A DNA stretch of 64,000 nucleotides from Streptomyces misionensis (GCF_900104815.1 NZ_FNTD01000004.1:2372501-2436500); one strand, 5' to 3'; positions 1 through 8,231 are shown, counted from the first letter of the stretch. Program-made: numbers and translations. Notes: generated from the sequence alone by a model not told the origin.

Positions 1-2
1 GC

Positions 3-878
3 ACCCTCGGCATCCCGGCCCGGGTGGCGGTGGGCTTCGCGCCCGGCACCGCGCAGGCCGACGGCTCGGTGGCGGTGAGCCTGAAGGACGCGCACGCCTG
101 GCCCGAGCTGTACTTCCAGGGCGTGGGCTGGACCCGCTTCGAGCCGACCCCGTCCCGGGGCGTGGTGCCGTCGTACACCCAGTCGGTCACGCCCGGCACC
201 TCGCAGCCGGACCAGTCCCTGCCGTCCAAGCACGGCTCCGCGGCACCCTCGGCGGCCCCCTCGGCCGACGGGACGTGCGCGGGCCGGCCGGAGAACTGCG
301 ACGCGCCGTCGGCCGCGGCGGTCCCGGCGGGCGGCGGCAGCGGCCCCGGGCCGTGGTGGTTCGCGCTCGTCGCGCTGGCCGTGCTGGTGGTGCTCGCGGT
401 CCCGTTGTCGCCGCTGCTGTGGCGGGCCCGGATGCGTTCGGTGCGGCTCGGCGGGCACGCCCGCGGGGCGCAGGGCGCGGCGGCGCACACGCTGGCCGCC
501 TGGCAGGAGCTGACGGACAGCGCCTGGGACCTGGGCATCGCGCCGGACGATTCGCTGACCCCGCGCGGCGCCGCCGAGCGGATCGTCCGCCTGGGCCGCC
601 TCGACCGGCCGGCCGAGGCGGCGGTGCACCGCGTCGCGGACGCGCTGGAGCAGGTCCTGTACGCGCCTCGGCCCCGGCCGGCCGGGGGCGTGGCCGAGGA
701 CGTCCGCCGGGCGACGGGGGCCCTCCACGCCGCGGCCGGCCGGGGCGCCCGCCTCAGGGCGCGCCTGCTGCCGCGTTCGGCGGTCCGGTTGCTGTGGGCG
801 ACGTCGGCCCACTGGTCCGCGCTGCGGGCCAGGGCGGCCCGGATGCGGCCCGTGGTACGGCGGGCGGCGGATCAGTGA
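3..878 (+). CDS. Transglutaminase-like membrane protein, 3' part (TgpA family)
   Basis: The gene is cut by the left edge; 291 codons are visible before TGA. The first residues (LGIPARVAVGFAPGT) and the following DAHAWPELYF and GWTRFEPTPSRG stretches match the core and C-terminal side of a transglutaminase fold, with DAHAW carrying the likely catalytic His and Asp. A Pro/Ser/Ala-rich linker follows. One membrane helix lies at about visible residues 117-140, and a basic cytoplasmic tail ends the protein. Family members have N-terminal membrane helices, a periplasmic transglutaminase core and this last helix, and in actinobacteria usually follow MoxR and DUF58 genes. Those would lie off the left edge. 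Function beyond cell-envelope protein crosslinking or processing is not known. Confidence 0.85.
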   Translation, partial: TLGIPARVAVGFAPGTAQADGSVAVSLKDAHAWPELYFQGVGWTRFEPTPSRGVVPSYTQSVTPGTSQPDQSLPSKHGSAAPSAAPSADGTCAGRPENCDAPSAAAVPAGGGSGPGPWWFALVALAVLVVLAVPLSPLLWRARMRSVRLGGHARGAQGAAAHTLAAWQELTDSAWDLGIAPDDSLTPRGAAERIVRLGRLDRPAEAAVHRVADALEQVLYAPRPRPAGGVAEDVRRATGALHAAAGRGARLRARLLPRSAVRLLWATSAHWSALRARAARMRPVVRRAADQ

Positions 879-1192
879 CCCGGGGTGGCGGTGGGTTCCC
901 CCGGGCCACCGCCACCCCGGTTTCCCGTTCGTCCCCGGGCACGCTGGTCTTCGGCGTGGGGGCCGGGCGCGGTGGTCTCCGGCGTGGGGGCCGGGCGCGG
1001 TGGTCTCCGGTCCGGGGGCCGGGCACGGCGTGCCCCTGTGCTTCCCGGGCGTAGCCGGAGGCGGTGTTTTCCGGGCCGGGGCCGAGCACATCGCGCTCCT
1101 GGGCTTACCGGCCACAGCCGAGACGCGCCGCGCCCCTGGGCTTCCTGCCGTTGCCGGGCCGCCACGCCCCTGGCCGGCCGCGGCGGAGCATG
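879..1192. other. Gene-free stretch
   Basis: No convincing gene is present. The open frames here have poor codon-position bias and change frame across the 28-bp repeats. The region separates a plus-strand gene from the convergent DUF3040 gene and holds only the tandem repeat and, at its right end, a large palindrome. Confidence 0.6.
953..1008. repeat. Two perfect 28-bp tandem repeats
   Basis: The unit at 953-980 is repeated without change at 981-1008, and a degenerate third copy follows to about 1036. The unit begins GGCGTGGGGG and ends GGTGGTCTCC. It sits in the gene-free stretch after the transglutaminase gene. Confidence 0.85.
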
Positions 1193-1230
1193 CCCGAGGG
1201 GGGTGACCACCGGTGGTCACCCCCCTCGGG
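1193..1230. terminator. 38-bp perfect palindrome, likely bidirectional terminator
   Basis: Arms CCCGAGGGGGGTGACCACC and its exact reverse complement meet without a spacer, centred between 1211 and 1212. It lies between two convergent genes, 24 bp beyond the DUF3040 stop, which is where a shared terminator is expected. There is no T-tract, as is usual in Streptomyces. Confidence 0.7.
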
Positions 1231-1253
1231 AGAGTCCTGTCGCAGCCGCGGGG

Positions 1254-1640
1254 CTAGCGGCCCTGTTGTTCGTCTCGTCGGCGCTGCCAGCGCTCCTCGA
1301 TACGGTCCATCATCGAGCGCTTGGCACGCACCGGGCGCCGTACGGCGCCCGTCGGGTGCTCCCCCGGCTTCGGCGCTTTGCGCCAGCCCGTCACGGCGAG
1401 TACGGCGCAGCCGAGCATGACGAGGAAACCGACGACGCTGACCCAGATCAGCTGGGCGACCATTCCGGCCATGAGGAGCGCGATACCCACGAGGAAGCCC
1501 GCGACCGCCTGGTAGACCCGCCGCCGGGTGTACGTACGCAGCCCGCTTCCCTCAAGCGCCGACGCGAACTTGGGATCTTCGGCGTACAGCGCTCGCTCCA
1601 TCTGCTCGAGCATGCGCTGCTCGTGCTCCGAGAGCGGCAC
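1254..1640 (-). CDS. DUF3040 domain membrane protein
   Basis: A 128-residue protein opening PLSEHEQRMLEQMERALYAEDPKFA, the typical N-terminal signature of actinobacterial DUF3040 proteins. Two adjacent membrane helices occupy about residues 43-87, followed by a very basic tail (RRPVRAKRSMMDRIEERWQRRR). The GTG start is preceded by a strong GAGGAGG ribosome site 5-6 bases away. The family is small, actinobacterial and of unknown function; members often sit near cell-division and cell-wall clusters, which would fit the transglutaminase gene to its left. A possible TATGAT -10 box for it lies at 1827-1832. Confidence 0.88.
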   Translation of the reverse strand: MPLSEHEQRMLEQMERALYAEDPKFASALEGSGLRTYTRRRVYQAVAGFLVGIALLMAGMVAQLIWVSVVGFLVMLGCAVLAVTGWRKAPKPGEHPTGAVRRPVRAKRSMMDRIEERWQRRRDEQQGR

Positions 1641-1928
1641 GGAGTCCTCCTCATCGTGCGGTCGCCGGGGCGACCCGGGGGGTCCCTTCAGGATAGGCAG
1701 GGAATCGCCCCCGTGAAACCCGCCCCTCTACGCCAATTGACCAACCGGATTCCGTGCTGGCCGTCCCGGCTCGCCGATGCTTCCATTCCCCGGTGGCCGA
1801 CCCGTCATGCCGGGTGGTGTACCTCGATCATACGGCGCAAACCCCACGATCGGGGGTCTTGTGGTGTACTCCATCCGCCGTCGACGCCCTGATCAGCGGC
1901 GCATCGGGCCGCGCACCGGGTACCGCGC

Positions 1929-2756
1929 TCAGAGCTCGGCCGCGCCCGGCGTCTCGCCCAGCACGTGCAGCTGGGTGGCGACGGAGTGGAACGCGGGCAG
2001 CTCGGCCGCCGCGGCCTCCAGTCTCAGCAGCGCGTCCAGGGCGGCGGGCTCGGTGTCGACCAGCACGCCGGGCACGAGGTCGGCGAAGACGCGCACGCCG
2101 TGCACCGCGCTCACCCTGAGGCCCGCTCCCTCGGCCAGCGCGGTCAGCTGGTCGGCGGTGAAGCGGCGCGGCATCGGGTCGCCGGCGCCCCAGCGGCCGT
2201 CGGGGTCGGTCAGGGCCTGCCGGGCCTCCGTGAAGTGGCCCGCGAGGGCGCGGGCGAACACGGCGCCGCCGAGTCCCGCGGCCAGCAGGCTGACGACGCC
2301 CTCGGAGCGCAGTGCGGCGACCGCGTTGCGCATGCTCTCGGCCGGGTCGTCCACGTACTCCAGGACGCCGTGGCACAGCACGGCGTCGTAGCCGCCGCGC
2401 TCCACCACGTCGAACAGTCCGTGCGCGTCGCCCTGGACGCCCTTGACCCGCTCGGCGACGCCGGCCTCGGCGGCGCGGCGCTCCAGCGCGAACAGCGCGT
2501 TGGGGCTGGGGTCGACCACGGTGACGCGGTGGCCGAGGCTGGCGAGGGGCACCGCGAAGTTGCCGCTGCCGCCGCCGGTGTCGAGGACGTCCAGCGCGTC
2601 CCGTCCCGTGGCCTTGACCCGCCGGTCGAGGGCGTCCTGGAGCACCTCCGAGACCACCGCGGTGCGCAGCGAGGCACGGGACCGGGAGGGGTCGGTGCGC
2701 AGCGACGCCGTACGCGGGCGGTCGGGGGAGACGGGCGGGCGCATCGGGTCCGACAC
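1929..2756 (-). CDS. Class I SAM-dependent methyltransferase
   Basis: A 275-residue protein with a Rossmann-type methyltransferase core: motif I DVLDTGGGSGNFAVPL at about residues 56-71 (SAM binding), the acidic strand-2 end VTVVDPSPNAL, and motif IV YDAVLCHGVLEYVDDP. The C-terminal part covers RRFTADQLTALAEGAGL, a common element in Methyltransf_11/25 enzymes. The GTG start has a GAGGAGCC ribosome site upstream. The substrate cannot be read from sequence. Motif I has DTGGGSG where many enzymes have DxGcGxG, which is still compatible with SAM binding. It is transcribed toward the DUF3040 gene with a 288-base gap and is probably a separate unit. Confidence 0.85.
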   Translation of the reverse strand: MSDPMRPPVSPDRPRTASLRTDPSRSRASLRTAVVSEVLQDALDRRVKATGRDALDVLDTGGGSGNFAVPLASLGHRVTVVDPSPNALFALERRAAEAGVAERVKGVQGDAHGLFDVVERGGYDAVLCHGVLEYVDDPAESMRNAVAALRSEGVVSLLAAGLGGAVFARALAGHFTEARQALTDPDGRWGAGDPMPRRFTADQLTALAEGAGLRVSAVHGVRVFADLVPGVLVDTEPAALDALLRLEAAAAELPAFHSVATQLHVLGETPGAAEL

Positions 2757-2890
2757 GGCAGTTGGCTCCTCGGCAGGGCTGGACGGCTTCAGGCCACTCC
2801 ACCCTATTGCCTCGGGCGCTCCGCCTGGTCATCGTGGGGGCCGCGGCCGTGTCCGTCTCGTACGGCGGACGCGGGACGCACCGCCCGTGG

Positions 2891-3454
2891 TCAGCCCGCG
2901 TCCGGTAGGTCACCACGGCCGCGCGGGCCGCCCCGGTCGCCGGGGTCCCGGCGGGGCTGGGGCAGGACCGGCTGGAGGACGAGCATCCGCTCCACGAGGC
3001 GCAGGAACATCCCCACGTCCCGTATCAGGTCGTCGGCGTCCCGCCGGCTCGCGGCGTCCCGGATGCCGGCCTCGGCGCGGGCGCGGCGGTCGGCGCCGGA
3101 GGCGAACAGGGCGCTCCACTCGGTGAGTTCGGGGGCGATCTCGGGGAGCACTTCCCAGGCGCTGCGGATCCGGGCCCGGCGGCGCGGGGAGGTCTCGGCG
3201 CGGCCGCGGGCGGCGAGCACGGCGGCGGCGGTGCGCAGGGCGGCGAGGTGGGCCGTCGCATAGCGCTCGTTCGGCGTGTCCAGGGCGGTGGCCTCGTCGA
3301 GGGCGGCGCGGGCCCGGGCCAGCAGGTCGAGGGCGGCGGGCGGGGCCGCGGCCCGGCGCGGGACGGGGTGCACGTCGCTCGCCGGGCCGGTCAGTGAGGG
3401 GGCAGGGCCGAGGGCGCGGCGCCGGCGGGCGGCGGCTGCGGACGAGTGGGCCAT
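2891..3454 (-). CDS. SAV_6107-type HEPN domain protein
   Basis: A 187-residue protein resembling the streptomycete SAV_6107 HEPN family: a helical body with LLARARAALDEATALDTPNERYATAHLAALRTAAAVLAARGR, the pattern of small helical HEPN proteins, and a conserved SAWEVLPEIAPELTEWSALFASGADRRA segment. It ends in an acidic/basic disordered tail. I start it at ATG 3454 because a clear AGGAGG lies 6 bases upstream; a longer frame to 3523 has no ribosome site. The canonical HEPN RNase motif RX4-6H is not evident, so ribonuclease activity should not be assumed. It is divergent from the ABC-YhgE-TetR operon and may share its control region. Confidence 0.78.
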   Translation of the reverse strand: MAHSSAAAARRRRALGPAPSLTGPASDVHPVPRRAAAPPAALDLLARARAALDEATALDTPNERYATAHLAALRTAAAVLAARGRAETSPRRRARIRSAWEVLPEIAPELTEWSALFASGADRRARAEAGIRDAASRRDADDLIRDVGMFLRLVERMLVLQPVLPQPRRDPGDRGGPRGRGDLPDAG

Positions 3455-3570
3455 GACGAACCTCCTGTCGTCGGTGACGGCACGGGTGCCGTATGTGCCC
3501 ATCGTGAGGTATGCCACTGACAATCCGTTCCGACCTGGTCTTTTGCCATGGCGGGAGTTGGGGCATAGTT

Positions 3571-3600
3571 TTGAACTGACCAGTCAGTGCAAAAAATGGA
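3571..3600 (+). promoter_or_regulatory. Candidate TetR operator and promoter of the ABC-YhgE operon
   Basis: ACTGAC and GTCAGT (3575-3580 and 3583-3588) form an inverted repeat with a 2-base centre. It overlaps a TTGAAC element (3571-3576) that could act as a -35 box. It sits 33 bases before the ABC gene start. A TetR gene ends the same operon, so autoregulation through this site is the simplest reading. This is inference. Confidence 0.5.
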
Positions 3601-3620
3601 CACGTCACACAGGGGGGCTT

Positions 3621-4388
3621 GTGGACGGCGCGCACGTCACGGCCGAGGGCCTCGGGCTGAAGGGACCCCGGGGGTGGGCCTTTCGCGGCATCACCCTGGA
3701 CGCGGAACCCGGCTCGCTGATCGCAATCGAGGGACCGTCCGGCTCCGGCCGTACGTGTCTGCTGCTCGCGCTCACCGGACGGATGAAGCCCACCGAGGGA
3801 GTGGCCACCGTCGCCGGTTCCAAACTCCCCCGGCACATGGCGGCCGTGCGCCGTGTCAGCGCGCCGGCCAACGTGGCCGGGGTGACGGACCTCGAGCCGG
3901 CCCTGACCGTCGGCGAGCACCTGCGCGAACGGGCCCTGCTCCAGCGCCGGTTCGGCGACTCGCTGCGCGAGATGCTGCACCCCCGGGCCGGGCGCTCGCA
4001 CGAGGCGCGGCTGCGGGTGGACGCGGCACTCGCCGCCGCCGGGCTCGACCTGGAGTCGCTGCCCAAGGGCTCCCGGACGGCCGTGCGCGACCTGGAGCGG
4101 GTGCAGGAGGTGCGCCTGTCGGTCGCGCTGGCCCTCGTCGGCGGGCCCCGGCTGCTGGGCGTGGACGACCTCGACATGAAGCTGTCGGACGCCGAACGCA
4201 CCGAGGTGTGGGAGACGCTGCGCTCCCTCGCGCGCGCCGGGACGACGGTCCTGGCCGTGAGCCGCACCGCACCCGGGGACTGCGTCACCGTCCGCACGGA
4301 CCACGGCGCCGGCCAGGGCGCCGAGGACCCCCACGAGACGGCCGCGCGGCCGGACGACCCCAAGGAGGACGCCGATGCGCTCGCCTAG
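3621..4388 (+). CDS. Degenerate ABC-type ATP-binding protein, partner of YhgE/Pip protein
   Basis: A 255-residue ATPase domain starting at GTG 3621 behind a run of six G. The Walker A motif GPSGSGRT is intact at about residues 38-45. The rest is unusual: the LSGGQ signature is replaced by DLERVQEVRLSVALAL, Walker B reads LLGVDDLD with Asp in place of the catalytic Glu, and the switch His is absent (LAVSRT). Nucleotide binding is likely, but normal hydrolysis is doubtful. It overlaps the next gene by 14 bases and the two are surely translated together. The expected role is energising or gating export by the YhgE/Pip membrane protein; the cargo is unknown. Confidence 0.82.
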   Translation: MDGAHVTAEGLGLKGPRGWAFRGITLDAEPGSLIAIEGPSGSGRTCLLLALTGRMKPTEGVATVAGSKLPRHMAAVRRVSAPANVAGVTDLEPALTVGEHLRERALLQRRFGDSLREMLHPRAGRSHEARLRVDAALAAAGLDLESLPKGSRTAVRDLERVQEVRLSVALALVGGPRLLGVDDLDMKLSDAERTEVWETLRSLARAGTTVLAVSRTAPGDCVTVRTDHGAGQGAEDPHETAARPDDPKEDADALA

Positions 4389-6459
4389 GCTGGCCGCCCT
4401 CGAACTGCGGCGCTTCGGACGCGGGAAGCTGCCCCGCGCCGCCCTCGTCGCCCTGCTCGTGCTCCCGCTGCTCTACGGCGCCCTGTACCTGTGGTCCTTC
4501 TGGGACCCCTACGGCCGCCTGGACCGCATCCCGGTGGCCCTGGTCAACGACGACAAGGGCGCCACGGCGGACGGCCGGAAGATCACCGCGGGCGACGACA
4601 TCGTCGCCGGGCTGCGCGACAGCCGGAGCTTCGAATGGCACGAGGTGAGCGACGCCGAGGCCCGCGAGGGCGTCGAGAACGGCACGTACTACCTGTCGCT
4701 GACCATGCCGGCCGACTTCAGCGAGCGCGTCGCCTCCAGTTCCGGCGACTCCCCGGAGACCGGCGCCCTCCAGGTGCGCACCAACGACGCCAACAACTAC
4801 ATCGTCGGGCAGATCTCCCGCACCGTCTTCAACGAGGTGCGCACCGCCGCGTCCACCAAGGCGTCGCGGAGCTTCCTGGACAAGATCTTCATCTCCTTCT
4901 CCGGCATCCACGACAAGACCGTCACGGCCGCCGAGGGGGCCGACAAGCTCAACTCCGGCCTGGGGAAGGCGGAAAAGGGCTCCAAGGACCTCGCCGACGG
5001 GCTCGGCGACGCCAAGAGCGGCAGCGGCAAGCTGGCCAAGGGCCTGAAGAAGCTGAACAAGGGCGCCGGTGACCTGCAGAGCGGCTCCCGCCAGGTCGCC
5101 GACGGCACCCAGGCGCTCGCCGACAAGGTCAACGGCGTCTACGCCGAGGCCGGTCCGTTCCTCAAGGACAACGAGAAGACCATCGGCGACACCGCCGGCC
5201 TGGTCGCCGACTCGGCCAAGGCCGTCCAGGACAACCTCGACGCGCTGGTGGCGCACGCGCCGCAGGCCGCGAAGAACGCCCGGCTGTCCGCCACCGTCCT
5301 CGCCGACCTCTACCACGCGCGCTGCGCGACCGCCACCGTCCCCGACCCCTTCTGCCCCCAGCTGAAGAAGGCCGAGCAGGCCGCCGAGGACGTGGCCGGT
5401 GTCGCCGACGACCTCAACACCCTGATCGCCGACCAGAACGGCGACCTGACCGCCATGCGGGCCGACCTGGGCACCCTGCGCAAGCAGGCCCGCGCCCTCC
5501 AGCGGACCGCGCCCCACCTCTCCGAGGACGTCGACGACGCGGTCAAGAAGATCAACGAACTGAACGACGGCGCGCAGAAGGTCGCCACCGGCGCCAAGAA
5601 GCTGCACACCGGGATCGGCACCGCCCAGACCGGCGCGACCGCCCTCGACAAGGGCATCGGCACCGCCGAGACCGGCGCCCAGAGCCTCAACGGCGGCCTG
5701 TACAAACTGGCCGACGGTTCCGACCGGCTCGCCGGCGGACTGCACGACGGCGCCAAGAAGATCCCCGACTACGACAAGCACGACCGCGACGAGCGCACCG
5801 GCGTGATGGCCGACCCGGTCCAGCTGGCCTCCCACGATCTGCACAAGGCGCCCAACTACGGCACCGGGTTCGCCCCTTACTTCATCCCGCTGTCCCTGTG
5901 GGTGGGCGCGATGGTGGCCTACATGCTGATCCCGCCGCTCAACCGGCGTGCCCTGGCGGCCGGTTCGCCGGCCTGGCGGATCGCGTTCGCGGGCTGGCTG
6001 CCGGTGGTCGCCGTCGGCGTCCTCCAGGTGGGCGCGCTGATGGCCGTACTGCACTGGGCGATCGGGCTGCGGATGCTGCGGGGGGCGGGCACGATCGGCT
6101 TCCTGTTCCTAGTCACCGCGTGCTTCGCGGCGATCGTGCAGTGGCTCAACGCCCGCTTCGGCGCGGCCGGCCGGATCCTGGTCCTCGCCCTGCTGATGCT
6201 CCAGTTGACCTCGGCGGGCGGCACCTATCCGGTGCAGACCAGCCCGGGCTTCTTCAACGCCATCCACCCGTATCTGCCGATGAGTTACATCGTGGCGGCG
6301 CTGCGCCGGCTGATCACGGGCGGCGGGCTCGGCCCGGTGTGGCAGGCGTGCGCGGTGCTGGCCGCGTTCACCGCGGGCGCCCTCGCGCTGACCGCGCTCG
6401 CGGCCCGGCGCCGGCAGGTGTGGACCCTGGACCGGCTGCACCCGGAGCTGAGCCTGTGA
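4375..6459 (+). CDS. YhgE/Pip-family membrane protein (ABC-2-like exporter)
   Basis: A 694-residue protein with one N-terminal membrane helix (about residues 21-43), then the YhgE/Pip signature (DRIPVALVNDDKGA). A long extracytoplasmic region of repeated KLxxGLxxAxxGxxxLxxG segments follows, forming a coiled-coil-like stalk, and about five C-terminal helices starting near residue 495 (FIPLSLWVGAMVAYMLI). This is the layout of phage-infection-protein/ESX-related YhgE proteins and ABC-2 permeases. It overlaps the ABC gene upstream by 14 bases, and a TetR regulator follows 47 bases downstream, so the three genes look like one regulated export unit. The transported molecule cannot be deduced. Confidence 0.9.
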   Translation: MRSPRLAALELRRFGRGKLPRAALVALLVLPLLYGALYLWSFWDPYGRLDRIPVALVNDDKGATADGRKITAGDDIVAGLRDSRSFEWHEVSDAEAREGVENGTYYLSLTMPADFSERVASSSGDSPETGALQVRTNDANNYIVGQISRTVFNEVRTAASTKASRSFLDKIFISFSGIHDKTVTAAEGADKLNSGLGKAEKGSKDLADGLGDAKSGSGKLAKGLKKLNKGAGDLQSGSRQVADGTQALADKVNGVYAEAGPFLKDNEKTIGDTAGLVADSAKAVQDNLDALVAHAPQAAKNARLSATVLADLYHARCATATVPDPFCPQLKKAEQAAEDVAGVADDLNTLIADQNGDLTAMRADLGTLRKQARALQRTAPHLSEDVDDAVKKINELNDGAQKVATGAKKLHTGIGTAQTGATALDKGIGTAETGAQSLNGGLYKLADGSDRLAGGLHDGAKKIPDYDKHDRDERTGVMADPVQLASHDLHKAPNYGTGFAPYFIPLSLWVGAMVAYMLIPPLNRRALAAGSPAWRIAFAGWLPVVAVGVLQVGALMAVLHWAIGLRMLRGAGTIGFLFLVTACFAAIVQWLNARFGAAGRILVLALLMLQLTSAGGTYPVQTSPGFFNAIHPYLPMSYIVAALRRLITGGGLGPVWQACAVLAAFTAGALALTALAARRRQVWTLDRLHPELSL

Positions 6460-6506
6460 CCCGCGGACGGGCCCGGCAGGGCCTCGGACCTGTGAGAATC
6501 GGTGCC

Positions 6507-7136
6507 ATGGAAAGCAGCAGCGCCAGGTCCGGCGGCAGCACGCGCCGGGAGGCCACCCGGCAGAAGCTCTACGAGGCGGCCGTCACGCTCATCGCCGAGC
6601 AGGGCTTCTCCGCGACCACGGTGGACGAGATCGCCGAGCGGGCCGGAGTGGCCAAGGGCACGGTGTACTACAACTTCGCGAGCAAGTCGGTCCTCTTCGA
6701 GGAGCTGCTGAGGCACGGGGTCGGCCTGCTCACCGCCTCCCTGCGGGAGGCCGCGGAACGGACCGCGAGCGCGGGCGGCGGCAAGGTGGACGCGCTGGAC
6801 GCGATGATCCGCGCCGGCCTGGTGTTCATCGACCGCTACCCCGCCTTCACCCAGCTCTACGTGGCCGAGTTGTGGCGCACCAACCGCGCCTGGCAGTCCA
6901 CGCTGATGGTGGTGCGCCGGCAGGCCGTCGCGGTGGTCGAGGGGGTGCTGCGCGAGGGCGTGGCGGCCGGCGAGTTCAGCGACGAGATCGACGTCCAGCT
7001 GACGGCGGCCGCGCTGGTGGGCATGGTGCTGGTGGCCGCGCTGGACTGGAAGTCCTTCCAGCCCGAGCGTTCCCTGGACGATGTGCACGCGGCCCTGTCC
7101 CGGCTGCTCCAGGGCCGGGTCAGCGGGAGGGTCTGA
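6507..7136 (+). CDS. TetR/AcrR-family transcriptional regulator
   Basis: A 209-residue regulator with an N-terminal TetR helix-turn-helix (about residues 15-62: ATRQKLYEAAVTLIAEQGFS, then TTVDEIAERAGVAKGTVYYNF). An all-helical ligand and dimer domain follows. The in-frame region upstream of ATG 6507 overlaps the yhgE-like gene and is not coding. It is the third gene of the ABC-YhgE unit and probably represses it through the ACTGAC-N2-GTCAGT palindrome at 3575-3588. The inducing ligand is unknown. A strong hairpin follows the stop codon. Confidence 0.92.
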   Translation: MESSSARSGGSTRREATRQKLYEAAVTLIAEQGFSATTVDEIAERAGVAKGTVYYNFASKSVLFEELLRHGVGLLTASLREAAERTASAGGGKVDALDAMIRAGLVFIDRYPAFTQLYVAELWRTNRAWQSTLMVVRRQAVAVVEGVLREGVAAGEFSDEIDVQLTAAALVGMVLVAALDWKSFQPERSLDDVHAALSRLLQGRVSGRV

Positions 7137-7153
7137 CCCGGCGGCGAGACGCG

Positions 7154-7187
7154 GAAGGCGCCGGTCCGCTGCCGGACCGGCGCCTTC
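7154..7187 (+). terminator. Intrinsic-type terminator after the TetR gene
   Basis: Arms at 7154-7168 and 7173-7187 (AAGGCGCCGGTCCG core) form a 15-bp stem with a 4-base loop, 17 bases after the TetR stop. Confidence 0.85.
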
Positions 7188-7410
7188 GGCGTTCCCCCGT
7201 GCTCCCCCGTGTTTCCCCCTGGTACGGCCGGGCGGCGGGCGCCGTTCCGCCGCCCCGTGCCGGCGGTGCCGGGCCGCGCCCCCTTGCCGTGCCTCCACTG
7301 TCTCGTCCGCGCCGGGCCCGGCCCATCCGTGCGGCTACTCATCCGGGGGGCTAGGTACGGATACTCACGTCTGCGTGCGCGGGCCCAGGACGCGTGGGCC
7401 GCGGCCTGGC

Positions 7411-7416
7411 TACGAT
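7411..7416 (+). promoter_or_regulatory. -10 box TACGAT, leaderless promoter
   Basis: TACGAT ends 7 bases before GTG 7424, so transcription should start at or next to the start codon. This supports GTG 7424 rather than GTG 7394 as the start of the DUF4126 gene. Confidence 0.6.
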
Positions 7417-7423
7417 CGGCCGC

Positions 7424-8026
7424 GTGTCCGTGCTTCCCCTCGTCTTCACCAGTGGCTGGGCCAGCGGCGTCAACGCCTACGCGGTGGTGCTGCTGCTCGG
7501 CCTGTTCGGCGTGACGGGGGTGAGCGACGAGGTGCCCCAGGCGTTGCAGCGCCCCGAGGTGCTGGTCGTCGCGGGCGTGCTGTTCCTGTGCGAGGCGGCC
7601 GCGGACAAGATCCCGTACGTCGACTCGGTGTGGGACTCGGTGCACACCATCGTCCGGCCGGCCGCGGGCGCCTGGGTGGGCGCGCTGCTCGCCGGGCACG
7701 GCGGTTCCCTCTCGGACGTGGCCGCCGCGGCGGTCGGCGGTGCGACGGCGCTGGCCAGCCACTCGGTCAAGGCGGGGACGCGGATGGCGGTCAACGCCTC
7801 GCCGGAGCCGTTCAGCAACATCGCGCTGAGCATCGGTGAGGACCTGGGCGTCGCCGGGCTGGTCTCCTTCGCGCTGTTCCATCCCTGGGCGGCGGCGGTC
7901 GTCGCGGCCGCGCTGCTGGCCGCGGGACTGGTCGCGCTGTACTTCCTGGTCTCCCGCATCCGGCGCTTCCTGCGCCGCCGCGCCCGCCGCCGCCAGGCCC
8001 GCGGACCGGCTCCCCGCCCGTTCTGA
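7424..8026 (+). CDS. DUF4126 membrane protein
   Basis: A 200-residue integral membrane protein opening VSVLPLVFTSGWASGVNAYAVVLLLGL, the signature of DUF4126. The middle carries the family's conserved DKIPYVDSVWDSVHTIVRPAAGA and SHSVKAGTRMAVNASPEPFSN segments. About five membrane helices are present, and the protein ends in a very basic tail (RRFLRRRARRRQARG). GTG 7424 is chosen because a TACGAT box sits 7 bases upstream, the pattern of a leaderless transcript. Function is unknown; ortholog distribution is broad. A palindromic element similar to a MacR site lies at 7352-7367. Confidence 0.85.
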   Translation: MSVLPLVFTSGWASGVNAYAVVLLLGLFGVTGVSDEVPQALQRPEVLVVAGVLFLCEAAADKIPYVDSVWDSVHTIVRPAAGAWVGALLAGHGGSLSDVAAAAVGGATALASHSVKAGTRMAVNASPEPFSNIALSIGEDLGVAGLVSFALFHPWAAAVVAAALLAAGLVALYFLVSRIRRFLRRRARRRQARGPAPRPF

Positions 8027-8038
8027 GCCGCGCCGGGG

Positions 8039-8071
8039 CCGTGGCGGCCCGGCGCCGAGGCGCCGTCACGG
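8039..8071 (+). terminator. Candidate terminator after the DUF4126 gene
   Basis: CCGTGGCGGC (8039-8048) pairs with GCCGTCACGG (8062-8071) with one G-U pair. The loop is itself GC-rich and self-complementary. It starts 12 bases after the DUF4126 stop. Confidence 0.6.
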
Positions 8072-8231
8072 AACGCGGCACCGGGCGCGGTCACATGAAC
8101 GCCGGCGGCCTGCCTCCGGCGGACGGGCACGACGCCCCGGCACCAGCGCGGCCGGCGTCCCGGCGCCGGGACACGGGCGGGCGGCAGGCCGCCGCCGCCC
8201 GCCCGCGCAGCGGACTGTCGGTGGCGGTCGC

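Noticed and set aside
1193..1230. Attachment site or insertion-sequence end
   Set aside because: No integrase, transposase or direct repeats are near; placement between convergent genes suits a terminator.
4285..6054. 589-codon minus-strand frame opposite the YhgE-like gene
   Set aside because: A mirror of the heptad-repeat region of the real gene, with no start context.
5898..6506. Upstream extension of the TetR frame to 5898
   Set aside because: It overlaps the YhgE-like gene almost entirely; the TetR family N-terminus begins at 6507.
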